From: Clostridiales bacterium
GTDB taxonomy: Bacteria; Bacillota; Clostridia; Christensenellales; Borkfalkiaceae
Length of the DNA stretch: 64,000 nt
Assembly: GCA_015055805.1 (NCBI GenBank)
Contig: SVHN01000001.1
Span: 241,982 to 305,981 of the forward strand
Reading direction: 5' to 3'
Numbering within the stretch: the first letter of the stretch is position 1; every line of letters starts with the position of its first letter. A program made the translations under genes and the position numbers. Shown one piece after another: positions 34,574 through 43,093 of the stretch. Below the pieces are notes generated by a model. The model saw only the letters and a program-made list of their open reading frames with translations, searched no databases and was not told where the DNA came from.

Positions 34574-35503
34574 ATGTCTAAGTTAATAAAAAAGAAGAAA
34601 GATGATACTGCAAACGTTTTGACAAGACGTACAGGCGGAGAAAAAATACTATTTGGCGTTGTTTTTGTTATTTTTCTATTATATGCCATACTTCTTCTCT
34701 ATCCCTTGGTTTTCTTGTTTATAAATTCTTTTCAAGATGCGTTGACGTACGTTTTAGTGCGAACAAAACCAGGTTATAATCCCTTTGCAATGCCTGAGGT
34801 TTGGCATTTTGAAAACTACGTAAAGGCGTTCGGAATGTCGATAGTTGATACAAAAGGCAATCCCATTAATTTATTCCAAATGCTACTTAACAGCTTGTGG
34901 TTTTGTTTCTGCCGTGTATGTTTCCCTGTGTTTACTTGTTGTTGTACGGGGTATGTGCTTTCTAAATATAATTTTAGGTGTAAGGAACTTATTTACACGA
35001 TAATTATTTTTACAATGACCGTACCTATCGTAGGCAATACGGCATCTAGTTTAAGACTTGCGCACGCAATAGGAACGTATAATAATCCGATTTTAATGTT
35101 GATAACAAACTTTACGGGCTACGGATTTAATTTTATGGTTATGTACGCCTTTTTCAAGAACATTTCTTGGAGCTACGCCGAAGCCGTATTTTTAGACGGC
35201 GGCAATAACTTTACTGCGTTTTTTAAAGTAATGATACCTCAAGCAAAAATGGCGATAGTAACCCTTTGCGTTATCGCGTTTATCGGGGTGTGGAACGATT
35301 ATGAAAGCGCATTATTGCTTTATCCCGATTATTTACCGCTTGCCGCTGGTCTGTATCGCTTGCAACTAACTGCGACGCGTTCGGGGGATATTCCGTATTA
35401 TTATGCAGGACTTATGATTTCTACCGTTCCGTTGATCATAGTGTATGCATGTTGTTCGGATATTATCTTTAAGAACTTCTCTGTAGGTGGCTTAAAAGGC
35501 TAA
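34574..35503 (+). CDS. ABC sugar transporter permease 2, operon B
   Basis: 309 residues, six membrane helices. EAA loop 'YAEAVFLDGGNNFTAFFKVMIPQAKMAI'; C terminus 'IIFKNFSVGGLKG' as in its operon A counterpart. Ribosome site GGGGGAGAAGG. Eighteen bases after permease 1. 'VLSKYNFRCKELIYTIIIFTMTVPIVGNT' aligns with 'LFAKYDCKGKKFLHALILFTLMVPVVGTT' of operon A, showing paralogy. Confidence 0.92.
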   Translation: MSKLIKKKKDDTANVLTRRTGGEKILFGVVFVIFLLYAILLLYPLVFLFINSFQDALTYVLVRTKPGYNPFAMPEVWHFENYVKAFGMSIVDTKGNPINLFQMLLNSLWFCFCRVCFPVFTCCCTGYVLSKYNFRCKELIYTIIIFTMTVPIVGNTASSLRLAHAIGTYNNPILMLITNFTGYGFNFMVMYAFFKNISWSYAEAVFLDGGNNFTAFFKVMIPQAKMAIVTLCVIAFIGVWNDYESALLLYPDYLPLAAGLYRLQLTATRSGDIPYYYAGLMISTVPLIIVYACCSDIIFKNFSVGGLKG

Positions 35504-35570
35504 TTAAAAAAGGTTTAATTTAAATAAAACAATTAATAAAAAACAAAATACATAATAAGGAGTATGTGTT

Positions 35571-37196
35571 ATGAAAAGAAACTTTGTAGCAAAAATTATG
35601 GCAATTGTCTTGATCGCAGCAATGCTTTTAACAGGTTGTGGCGGCGGGAAGACAAACGAAGAAGGGAACAACGAACAACTTCTTGAGATCTACGTTTTGG
35701 AACAAGGGTATGGCTCAGACTGGGCGCGAAACACGGTTGAAGCGTTCAAAGAACAGGATTGGGTAAAAGAAAAATACCCTGAATTGCAAATAAAGACTAC
35801 GTTTAACGATCGCGTATATTTTGCAAGAGACCAGTTGGCGTTAGGCGAAAAGGATAATACCTTCGATTTGCTCTTTGGATATGGCTTTGATTCTTACTGC
35901 AATGCTAAGGATCTAGTTGACCTTACCGAAGTGGTTTACAATGCAAAAGTACCAGGGGAAGAGATTACCTACTCGGAAAAACTTAACGATTCACTAGAAG
36001 CGGGTATGGCTACCATAGACGACGAAACAGGTGAAACTAGTTATTTTATGGCACCTTATTATAGTGGTATTTATGGGTTTATTTATAACGAAAACGCATT
36101 GAAAACTTACGGAGAAGTTCCGAGAACAACCGACGAGTTTATTGCAATTTGTCATAAAATTAAGAACGAAAATGCAAGCAAGTACGCAAACGAAGATCCT
36201 ACTGCACAATACGTATTTATGCAATCTAAGGACGCGCCTTATTGGGAAAAGGAAGGCTCTGCGCTGGAAGCTTGGTGGGCGCAATACGAAGGCGTGCAAG
36301 GCTACGACGATTTCTTTAACGGAATTGTAAACGGACAACGTTCTAAAGATATCTTTAAGCAAAAAGGTAGATTAGAATCCTTAAAAGTTATTGAAACCTT
36401 GCTTGATTACGACAACGGATTCATTAATCCTCAATCGTTTAGTCAAGAATTCATGGTTGCTCAAACTGGATTTTTGCAAGGTGCTGCCGTATTCCATTAT
36501 AACGGCGACTATTTCGTAGACGAAATGAAAGAAACGGTAGATCGTTTGGTTGCTGCAAACTATGAAGTTCCTACTATCAAAATGATGAAGACACCAATTA
36601 TTAGCAGTATTATTGAAAAGTGTACGACCATAGAAAACGATGCCGAACTTTCAGCACTCGTTAAAGCAATTGACGCAAACAGCAACGAGCCTAAAGGCGA
36701 AGGTTATGACGTAAGTAAAAAAGACTTTAACAAAATAAAGGAAGCAAGAAGTATTGTATGTTCAGTAGGTCCTGCACAAAGCGTTATTCCTGCTTATGCC
36801 AAGGGAAAAGATATTGCAATAGATTTCTTGAGATTTATGGCAACCGATAGGGGTATTGTAGAGTATGCAAAAGGCACGAGTGGTTCTACCCTTGATTTCT
36901 ATTTTGATTTACAGGAAACTGCACCCGAAGTTTATGAAACGCTATCACCTTTGCATAAAGATCGTATTGCATATATGAGCAACAAAGATCAGCCTATTAA
37001 CATTTTGAAGAAAGGCAGCTCTTATAAACTTTGCGCTGTTGGTGGAGTTAAACCGTTTGTAAACGACGGGCATTATACCACTTTATCTAACTCAACTAAT
37101 ACGGTAACTGCACAAGATTTTTATGATGATACTATTAAACATTGGACGGATAGTGCTTGGTCCATGGCGTTATCACTTGCAGGTTTAAGTAATTAA
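35571..37196 (+). CDS. Extracellular solute-binding lipoprotein, operon B
   Basis: 541 residues. Lipoprotein signal peptide ending LLTGC (Cys23), then a Gly/Asn/Glu-rich linker. Two-lobed sugar-binding fold ('LLEIYVLEQGYGSDW', 'FDLLFGYGFDSYCN', 'AAVFHYNGDYFVDEM', 'DIAIDFLRFMATDRGIVEYA'). Homologous to the operon A protein over its whole length, but divergent enough to imply a different ligand. Ribosome site AAGGAG. Expected to be highly expressed and membrane-anchored, feeding the 33515/34574 channel. Confidence 0.92.
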   Translation: MKRNFVAKIMAIVLIAAMLLTGCGGGKTNEEGNNEQLLEIYVLEQGYGSDWARNTVEAFKEQDWVKEKYPELQIKTTFNDRVYFARDQLALGEKDNTFDLLFGYGFDSYCNAKDLVDLTEVVYNAKVPGEEITYSEKLNDSLEAGMATIDDETGETSYFMAPYYSGIYGFIYNENALKTYGEVPRTTDEFIAICHKIKNENASKYANEDPTAQYVFMQSKDAPYWEKEGSALEAWWAQYEGVQGYDDFFNGIVNGQRSKDIFKQKGRLESLKVIETLLDYDNGFINPQSFSQEFMVAQTGFLQGAAVFHYNGDYFVDEMKETVDRLVAANYEVPTIKMMKTPIISSIIEKCTTIENDAELSALVKAIDANSNEPKGEGYDVSKKDFNKIKEARSIVCSVGPAQSVIPAYAKGKDIAIDFLRFMATDRGIVEYAKGTSGSTLDFYFDLQETAPEVYETLSPLHKDRIAYMSNKDQPINILKKGSSYKLCAVGGVKPFVNDGHYTTLSNSTNTVTAQDFYDDTIKHWTDSAWSMALSLAGLSN

Positions 37197-37217
37197 AAAA
37201 TCAAAGGATAAAAAAAT

Positions 37218-39707
37218 ATGTGGAAAAGTAGAATAAGAAATTTATGTATAATTCTTGCTTTGGTGATGAGTTTTAGTTGTTTTAGCTCTTGTGGGAAGAA
37301 AGACCCAAACTCTGTTTCTGCGGATAACGTAGATATCTGGGGTTGCCATGCAAGTATTAAAGTGTTACAAAGCTTTTTAGATAAAAACGGCGAAGAGTAT
37401 AACGATGCAACTTATTACGACGACGTAAAGCAAGACGCAAAAGTTTCCATCGTTATGGCACGAGGTGAATACGAGGGCGCGCAAATTATTATTACGCCCG
37501 AAGTGGACGTTGACTATTACGACGTAAAAGTTAGCGACCTAAAAACTTCTGACGGCTCTGCTGTTATTAATCAAGATCAGATTAGTGTATATCACGAAAA
37601 ATATCTTATCGTAGAAAAGAACGGTGAAAAGAACGGCGCGCCTTTGGGATATTATCCCGATGCAATAGTTCCTTTCGATAAAATTATAGAATATAAAGAA
37701 AATAAAATCGTAAAGAACGAAAACCAAGGCGTCTATATGACGGTGGAATCAGCACTTGACCAAAAAGTAGGAACGTATACGGGCACAATGACGATTGACT
37801 TTAAAACGTATACGAAGGACGTACCTATTAGCGTAGAAGTGGTTGATTTTACAGTCAATCCAGAAACCCATGCAAAAAGTACCTTTCTTACCAACTGGAA
37901 CGCACATCACGCTGAATTAGATACGTCACAAAGAATGATAGACGCTTACACGGATAAGCTTATCGAATACCGACTTGCACCGTTTGGTATCTATAAAGAA
38001 AATGACCACAGCGACCAAGGTATTCAAGCTTGGCTTGAAAAAGCATACGCTTTGCTCAAAAACCCAAGACTTAGTTGTTTAAGTATTCCTTATAAGGAAG
38101 TAGCAGGTTCAAAGGGTACTGTTATTGATAGGGGAATTTTTGAGAAGTATTTGTACGCGATTGCAAAAAAATCTTTTGAAGAAGATTTTAATATGTTCAA
38201 AAAGCTTATTGTATATAACGTAATTTTGGACGAAGCAATACAACGCAAACTTCCCGACGAGCAGATTTTGGAAAACGGTGAAATATTTAACACCACGGTA
38301 AAAAAAGTGGCAGATGCTTTGGAAACGGATACTACAATCACTTCTTCAGTTAAAGCAGAGGCGATTGCATCACTAAGAGTGATGCCGCACGTATGCACTT
38401 TTTGGTATCAGGATAAATATTCCGATTATAATACTGATGCTTACATTAATGCTTACTGTCCAAAGTTCTACTTTGTAGATACGGAAGGTGAGAGAGAACA
38501 ATATCGTCTAGATGAAAAATCAGTAGAGCTTTGGTGGTACGGCTGTAACGACCCGATTCATCCTTACGTCGATTATCATCTTGAGCACACGACCAACTTA
38601 AACACTCGTTTGCTAAGTTGGATGCAAGCCGAATACGATATCGCAGGAAATTTATATTGGGCGGTAAACGACTACGGCTTGAAAGAAGATTATTATGATA
38701 ATTATTGGGATGATCGTTTGGCTGTAAGTAATGAAGGTGTACTTTTCGCACCTGGCGGACAGTACGGTCTAGACGAGCCGGTGGCAACGTTGAGACTAGA
38801 AGGCATTAGGGACGGCATGGAAGAATACGAAATTCTCTATGCAATGAAACAAAAGTATAAAGAACTAGGACTTCCTGCAGACGAGTTCGTTTCTGCACTA
38901 TCTTCAAGTTTATATAGCAGCGCGCAAGTACTAGCAAGCGTAGATAACTTTGTAGATGCAAGAGAAGCGTTGTTAGCGGCGGCGGTTGCAGCGCATTCTC
39001 CGGCAGAACTTTGCATTATAAGTTCGACGGATAATGGCGATGGTACGATAACGACAAAAGCTTATATTAAAGATGGTTATGAGTTGAAAAGCAATGGTAA
39101 AACGCTTACCGACCGCATAGCGCACGGTGAAGGTTGGATTTATACGACCACGACTAATTTAGACCAAAATGAAAACTATATCGACCTTTCATATGAAGCA
39201 AACGGAACGACCTATTCTTACACAAAATACGTAGGCGGCAAGGCGCAAATCATTAGCGCAGAGAATTTCTATGACTGTTTTGAAGAAGATACGGCGGCAG
39301 TAACGCCGACGCTAGTGGACGGGGAAACGATCGGAATGACCGGACAATACGCAAGACTAGCGATAGACGCGCTAGACGGATCTTCGCAGATGATATCGTT
39401 CATATCTTCTGAATTAAACGAAGCGGCAAATAAAAATGCCGAAAAGGTTATTTTCACAATATATAACGATAGCGCGAAAGAGATACCGCTTACCTTATCA
39501 GTCAAGTATAAAAAACAAAGCATTTATAGCGCAAGACCTCAAGCGATATTAAAACCGAAAACGACGACGCTAGTAGAAATACCGTTAGCAAACGTTCAAT
39601 GGGCGACCATGGGCGCAATGGAAAAGGTACGTTTGTGGTTTGGCGATACGGACAATGAAGACAGTAAGGTCGTATACGTAAAGAACGTATTGATTTATGG
39701 GAAATAA
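37218..39707 (+). CDS. DUF4091 lipoprotein, putative cell-surface glycoside hydrolase (operon B)
   Basis: 829 residues; lipobox FSSC (Cys25). An N-terminal beta-sandwich carries 'YYPDAIVPFDKII'. The barrel region carries 'LWWYGCNDPIHPYVDYHLE', 'LSWMQAEYDIAGNLYWAVNDY' and 'LRLEGIRDGMEEYEILYAM', the same DUF4091 hallmarks and order as the operon A paralogue. One difference: the operon A sequence 'YGYDEPEL' is replaced by 'NVILDEAIQ', so a Pro typical of the acid/base strand is absent and the activity could differ. The beta-rich C-terminal 230 residues are probably a carbohydrate-binding region. Confidence 0.8.
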   Translation: MWKSRIRNLCIILALVMSFSCFSSCGKKDPNSVSADNVDIWGCHASIKVLQSFLDKNGEEYNDATYYDDVKQDAKVSIVMARGEYEGAQIIITPEVDVDYYDVKVSDLKTSDGSAVINQDQISVYHEKYLIVEKNGEKNGAPLGYYPDAIVPFDKIIEYKENKIVKNENQGVYMTVESALDQKVGTYTGTMTIDFKTYTKDVPISVEVVDFTVNPETHAKSTFLTNWNAHHAELDTSQRMIDAYTDKLIEYRLAPFGIYKENDHSDQGIQAWLEKAYALLKNPRLSCLSIPYKEVAGSKGTVIDRGIFEKYLYAIAKKSFEEDFNMFKKLIVYNVILDEAIQRKLPDEQILENGEIFNTTVKKVADALETDTTITSSVKAEAIASLRVMPHVCTFWYQDKYSDYNTDAYINAYCPKFYFVDTEGEREQYRLDEKSVELWWYGCNDPIHPYVDYHLEHTTNLNTRLLSWMQAEYDIAGNLYWAVNDYGLKEDYYDNYWDDRLAVSNEGVLFAPGGQYGLDEPVATLRLEGIRDGMEEYEILYAMKQKYKELGLPADEFVSALSSSLYSSAQVLASVDNFVDAREALLAAAVAAHSPAELCIISSTDNGDGTITTKAYIKDGYELKSNGKTLTDRIAHGEGWIYTTTTNLDQNENYIDLSYEANGTTYSYTKYVGGKAQIISAENFYDCFEEDTAAVTPTLVDGETIGMTGQYARLAIDALDGSSQMISFISSELNEAANKNAEKVIFTIYNDSAKEIPLTLSVKYKKQSIYSARPQAILKPKTTTLVEIPLANVQWATMGAMEKVRLWFGDTDNEDSKVVYVKNVLIYGK

Positions 39708-39728
39708 GAATAAAGGAGTGAACTAAAA

Positions 39729-41024
39729 ATGAAAAAACTAATATGTTTATTGTTAGCATTGATAACGTGTTTTACTTCTTTGTTCGTTGTTGGCTGTAAA
39801 GATAAAAAAGCCGAAGAAGTCAAAGACGACAGTAAAATCATGTTTGCTGATTTTGAAGAGTGGGGACCGAACTTTCAAACAATGGCACTGTACGGTTATT
39901 TTGGTCGTATAACAAGAAATACCGACACTAAGTTTGTAAAAGGCGGTAACTATTCGGCAAAGTTGCAACCAGTCGGTGGAAGAGTTTCTATAACTTCACC
40001 TTGCTTTGTAATGCCCTTAAAATCAGATCTGTTCGATTATGATTATTCCGATTTTACCTATTACGAAGAAGTAAGCGCGTATTTGTATAACGATTCAGAA
40101 AAGGCCATTACAATGACGTTTGGTTTAGCAGCATCGCACAACAATTCAACAGCAACGCTTATGGCTGGCGAAAAAGTAGTGCTTGCGCCCAAAACGTGGA
40201 CGAGGGCGAGCTATCTAGTAGACTGTACGTTTTTAAGTATTGCAGGTGACCCAACGGCAATATCGGGCGTATACTTCCAGTTCCCTGACACGGGAGTGGA
40301 ATATCCCGATCAAGCACCAAGTATTTATCTAGATAACGTAGTGCTTACCAAGGCAGCTGAACAAGCAACGATTGACGGTGGCTTAGAACTAGATAAGACG
40401 GATACGACGACGGAAATTTGCGACTTTGAAAAAATCTGGCAAAAATACGCGTATAGAGCAGAAGTTCGTGAAGAAATTGGCGAAGTAAAAATCGTAAAGG
40501 CAGCCGACTATGATATTACTGCTAGTTCAGGTGAAAACGTATTGCGCGTAATGCGTACAAATACCATACAAACCAACTTCAACGTAACCATACCCGCACA
40601 ACTAATGAAAGCGGCAGGGCTAGATAAAGTCCCTGAAGAAGACTGGGCAAGTACTTACTTCTGTTTCGATATGTATAACGATTCTGATAAGTTCGCTCAA
40701 TATCACGCAATTTGGGCATATACGGAATCTGGAACTCACATTATCCCAAATAAATGGAAAGGATCTAAGGATAAGAAGGAATATGATTGGGCACCCGTTA
40801 ATGGCTATTATACGTGGCCACGTCCCGAGTATGGAAAATGGACTAGTTATAAGATTTCTCTTTGGGAACTTTCACGAGGCTTAAACGCAAAAGAGTACGT
40901 AACAAAAACTGGCGGATTTGCAATGACGTTCGCAACGCTACCAGCAGCGGACGGCGAAGAATGGGTAGTATTCCTAGACAACTTCCGTCTAGAAAAGGGC
41001 GAGAAACTTGAAGGCGTAAATTAA
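39729..41024 (+). CDS. Lipoprotein with two 'DFE' beta-sandwich domains (operon B)
   Basis: 431 residues. Lipobox FVVGC (Cys23). Two beta-sandwich halves begin with 'MFADFEEWG' and 'EICDFEKIW' and end with 'APSIYLDNVVLTK' and 'WVVFLDNFRLEKG'. Full-length paralogue of 22269 in operon A ('RITRNTDTKFVKGGNYSAKLQPVGGR' region aligned). Ribosome site AAAGGAG. Probably a surface glycan-binding subunit working with the DUF4091 and Ig-type lipoproteins; no catalytic motif seen. Confidence 0.75.
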   Translation: MKKLICLLLALITCFTSLFVVGCKDKKAEEVKDDSKIMFADFEEWGPNFQTMALYGYFGRITRNTDTKFVKGGNYSAKLQPVGGRVSITSPCFVMPLKSDLFDYDYSDFTYYEEVSAYLYNDSEKAITMTFGLAASHNNSTATLMAGEKVVLAPKTWTRASYLVDCTFLSIAGDPTAISGVYFQFPDTGVEYPDQAPSIYLDNVVLTKAAEQATIDGGLELDKTDTTTEICDFEKIWQKYAYRAEVREEIGEVKIVKAADYDITASSGENVLRVMRTNTIQTNFNVTIPAQLMKAAGLDKVPEEDWASTYFCFDMYNDSDKFAQYHAIWAYTESGTHIIPNKWKGSKDKKEYDWAPVNGYYTWPRPEYGKWTSYKISLWELSRGLNAKEYVTKTGGFAMTFATLPAADGEEWVVFLDNFRLEKGEKLEGVN

Positions 41025-41036
41025 GGAGATGAGAAT

Positions 41037-42806
41037 ATGAATAAAATCAAAAAATTATTTATCTTAATTTTAAGCGCGATAACCTTGATTTGTGCAGCGT
41101 TAGGACTTGTAGGCTGTAAGGATAAAGACAATGCGATTGAACTTGTCGGGTTTAACGACGTAACGGTAGAAGGCGCGCTATACGAAGATTTCTCGGTGTC
41201 AAGTTACGTTATGGTAGTTGATACGGAAGATAACGTGTATAAAGGCACGGTGGAAGTAACCGATCATGAGAACAATCCCGTAGAGCTAACGTTCAACCGT
41301 TTTGAACTTAATTCGTTAAATCCCTATACTATTAAAGTAAGCGTACAATTGCCGAGCGGAGAAGTAAAGACGCGTGTAATTACCATAGAAGTAAAAGATA
41401 AATCCGCGCCGAAGTTTATATATTCGTCTAAATTGTATACTGGTACGGTAGGCTCTGTCTATACCTTGCCGACAGTAACGGCGACAAAGGTAACGGGCGA
41501 CGTACTTGAACCAACTATAAAAGTATATTTTATGGACGGTGGCTCGGAGAAAGAACAGACGATAACGGACGGAAAATTTACACCGCAACAAGCAGGAAAG
41601 TATACTTTGCGTTCAACTGCAATCGATAAATATAACGACGAGTACGTGAATGAAAAAACGATTGTTGTTCGTCCTCAAATGCCTGAAAAGATGCTAGAAG
41701 ACTTTGGACACGCAAACAGCGTAGAGAATGCGACAGGCGGACTAAGCTTTTTGAGCGGACCATCTACCGGAACTTATCTTGCGACCAAGACTGATAGCGA
41801 AGAAACGACCGCAAACGGCGTAGTTGCGTTTTCCATTTGGTACAGTAACCAAGTTGCCGCAGGAAGATTTAATAAAACCCAAGCGGAATTAACGGAAATA
41901 ATTAAGAAAGTTGACGCAATCACCTTGCACTTTATGATTGAAAGAGAGGGCTTTGAAGAATTTGCATTTAGATTCTTTGGCGTACAGCAAACTGTTCCCG
42001 TTGGCAAATGGACGGCAATTTGTGTTTCCAAGGAACAAATTTTTTCCAAAATGCAAGGCGCAACAGAAGAAGAAAAGATTGCGGACTTTGCCAAGGCATA
42101 TAGCGTTACAGGCTCAGGCGTATCCAAAGGCGGTTGCCGTATATTCGGTGCGCCTATCGGTGATATGACGGGCAAAGGTCTTCCAGTTTGGGTTGATGCA
42201 ATCTATTTAGGTATGCCCGAACTTGCTGAAAACGTATTAGACGATTACACGTACGGTTTAAGCACGAATAACGTCGCTTCTGGCGCAGTAAGCTTCGCGC
42301 AAGATCGTAAAGGTACGCATTATGCAAGTTTTACTGACGGCGAAGGAACGGTAGCAAACGGCGTTGTTTACGGACAAATGTGGTACACAAATCAAGTTCT
42401 TCCAGTACGTTTCAATAGAACGGAAAGCGAACTATTAAGCATTATGCAAGACTTGAAAACGCTAACTGTTAGACTTCTTGTCAAACATGGTGAAGACCAA
42501 ACGATTGTTGTAAAACTGTTTGGTGTAGCAAAAGAAATCCCCACGAACAAGTGGACGGAAATTACCGTTACTAGATCGGAAATATTATACGCTATGTCAG
42601 GCGCAACGCAAGAAGAAAAAATTGCAAAGTTTGCTGAAAATTTCTGCTCGACAGGCTCTGGCGACGCACCAAGACTGTTTAGCGCAGCTATTGCTGGATC
42701 TGGTGTAAGTTTAGATATGTATTTTGACAGTATCACTTTTGAAAAAAAGGAAATACAGGAAGATAACCCTTACGATCCGTCTTTAGACGACGTGTATATT
42801 CCGTAA
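41037..42806 (+). CDS. Ig-domain lipoprotein with duplicated beta-sandwich module and C-terminal tail (operon B)
   Basis: 589 residues. Lipobox GLVGC (Cys27). Two Ig-like domains (about 35-120 and 121-210, 'AGKYTLRSTAIDKYND'), then two copies of a module of about 165 residues (about 215-390 and 395-570) with signatures 'MLEDFGHAN', 'RFNKTQAELTEI', 'TVPVGKWTAICVSKEQIF', 'FAKAYSVTGSG', 'VWVDAIYL'. Related modules occur in the secreted proteins 43094 and 45415. Ends with NPYDPSLDDVYIP, a tail shared with the peptide at 42951. Architecture is equivalent to 23598 of operon A although module and tail sequences differ. Confidence 0.78.
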   Translation: MNKIKKLFILILSAITLICAALGLVGCKDKDNAIELVGFNDVTVEGALYEDFSVSSYVMVVDTEDNVYKGTVEVTDHENNPVELTFNRFELNSLNPYTIKVSVQLPSGEVKTRVITIEVKDKSAPKFIYSSKLYTGTVGSVYTLPTVTATKVTGDVLEPTIKVYFMDGGSEKEQTITDGKFTPQQAGKYTLRSTAIDKYNDEYVNEKTIVVRPQMPEKMLEDFGHANSVENATGGLSFLSGPSTGTYLATKTDSEETTANGVVAFSIWYSNQVAAGRFNKTQAELTEIIKKVDAITLHFMIEREGFEEFAFRFFGVQQTVPVGKWTAICVSKEQIFSKMQGATEEEKIADFAKAYSVTGSGVSKGGCRIFGAPIGDMTGKGLPVWVDAIYLGMPELAENVLDDYTYGLSTNNVASGAVSFAQDRKGTHYASFTDGEGTVANGVVYGQMWYTNQVLPVRFNRTESELLSIMQDLKTLTVRLLVKHGEDQTIVVKLFGVAKEIPTNKWTEITVTRSEILYAMSGATQEEKIAKFAENFCSTGSGDAPRLFSAAIAGSGVSLDMYFDSITFEKKEIQEDNPYDPSLDDVYIP

Positions 42807-42950
42807 GGCTATAGTGGGGGGTGGAAATGATGAAATAAAGAAAAAAACCAACTAAAAAAAGTATTACAAAGCAATCACAAATCTTATTAGAAAAAAGACA
42901 AACTCAAAACAAAAAATTAAAAATACGCTAAAAGCGTAAGGGAGAAGACA

Positions 42951-43073
42951 ATGACAACAAAAAAGAGTTATACTCCCGCAATAATTAACCTAGTATTGTT
43001 GACAAAGGACATTATGAACGAATCACAGACACCACTTAATTACGATCCGTCCTTAGACGACGTATATCTTTAA
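42951..43073 (+). CDS. 40-residue tail peptide (operon B)
   Basis: Short ORF with ribosome site GGGAGAAG 5-10 bases before ATG 42951. N terminus MTTKKSYTPAIINLVLLTKD, then IMNESQTPLNYDPSLDDVYL. The last 11 residues repeat the tail of the lipoprotein ending at 42806 (DPSLDDVY identical; DNA nearly identical). Like the operon A peptide it has Y-x-P near residue 7 and D-[VI]-x-x-x-S near residue 20, with no secretion signal. Lies directly before the secreted protein 43094. Confidence 0.7.
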   Translation: MTTKKSYTPAIINLVLLTKDIMNESQTPLNYDPSLDDVYL

Positions 43074-43093
43074 GGTTAATGGGAGGTAAGAAA

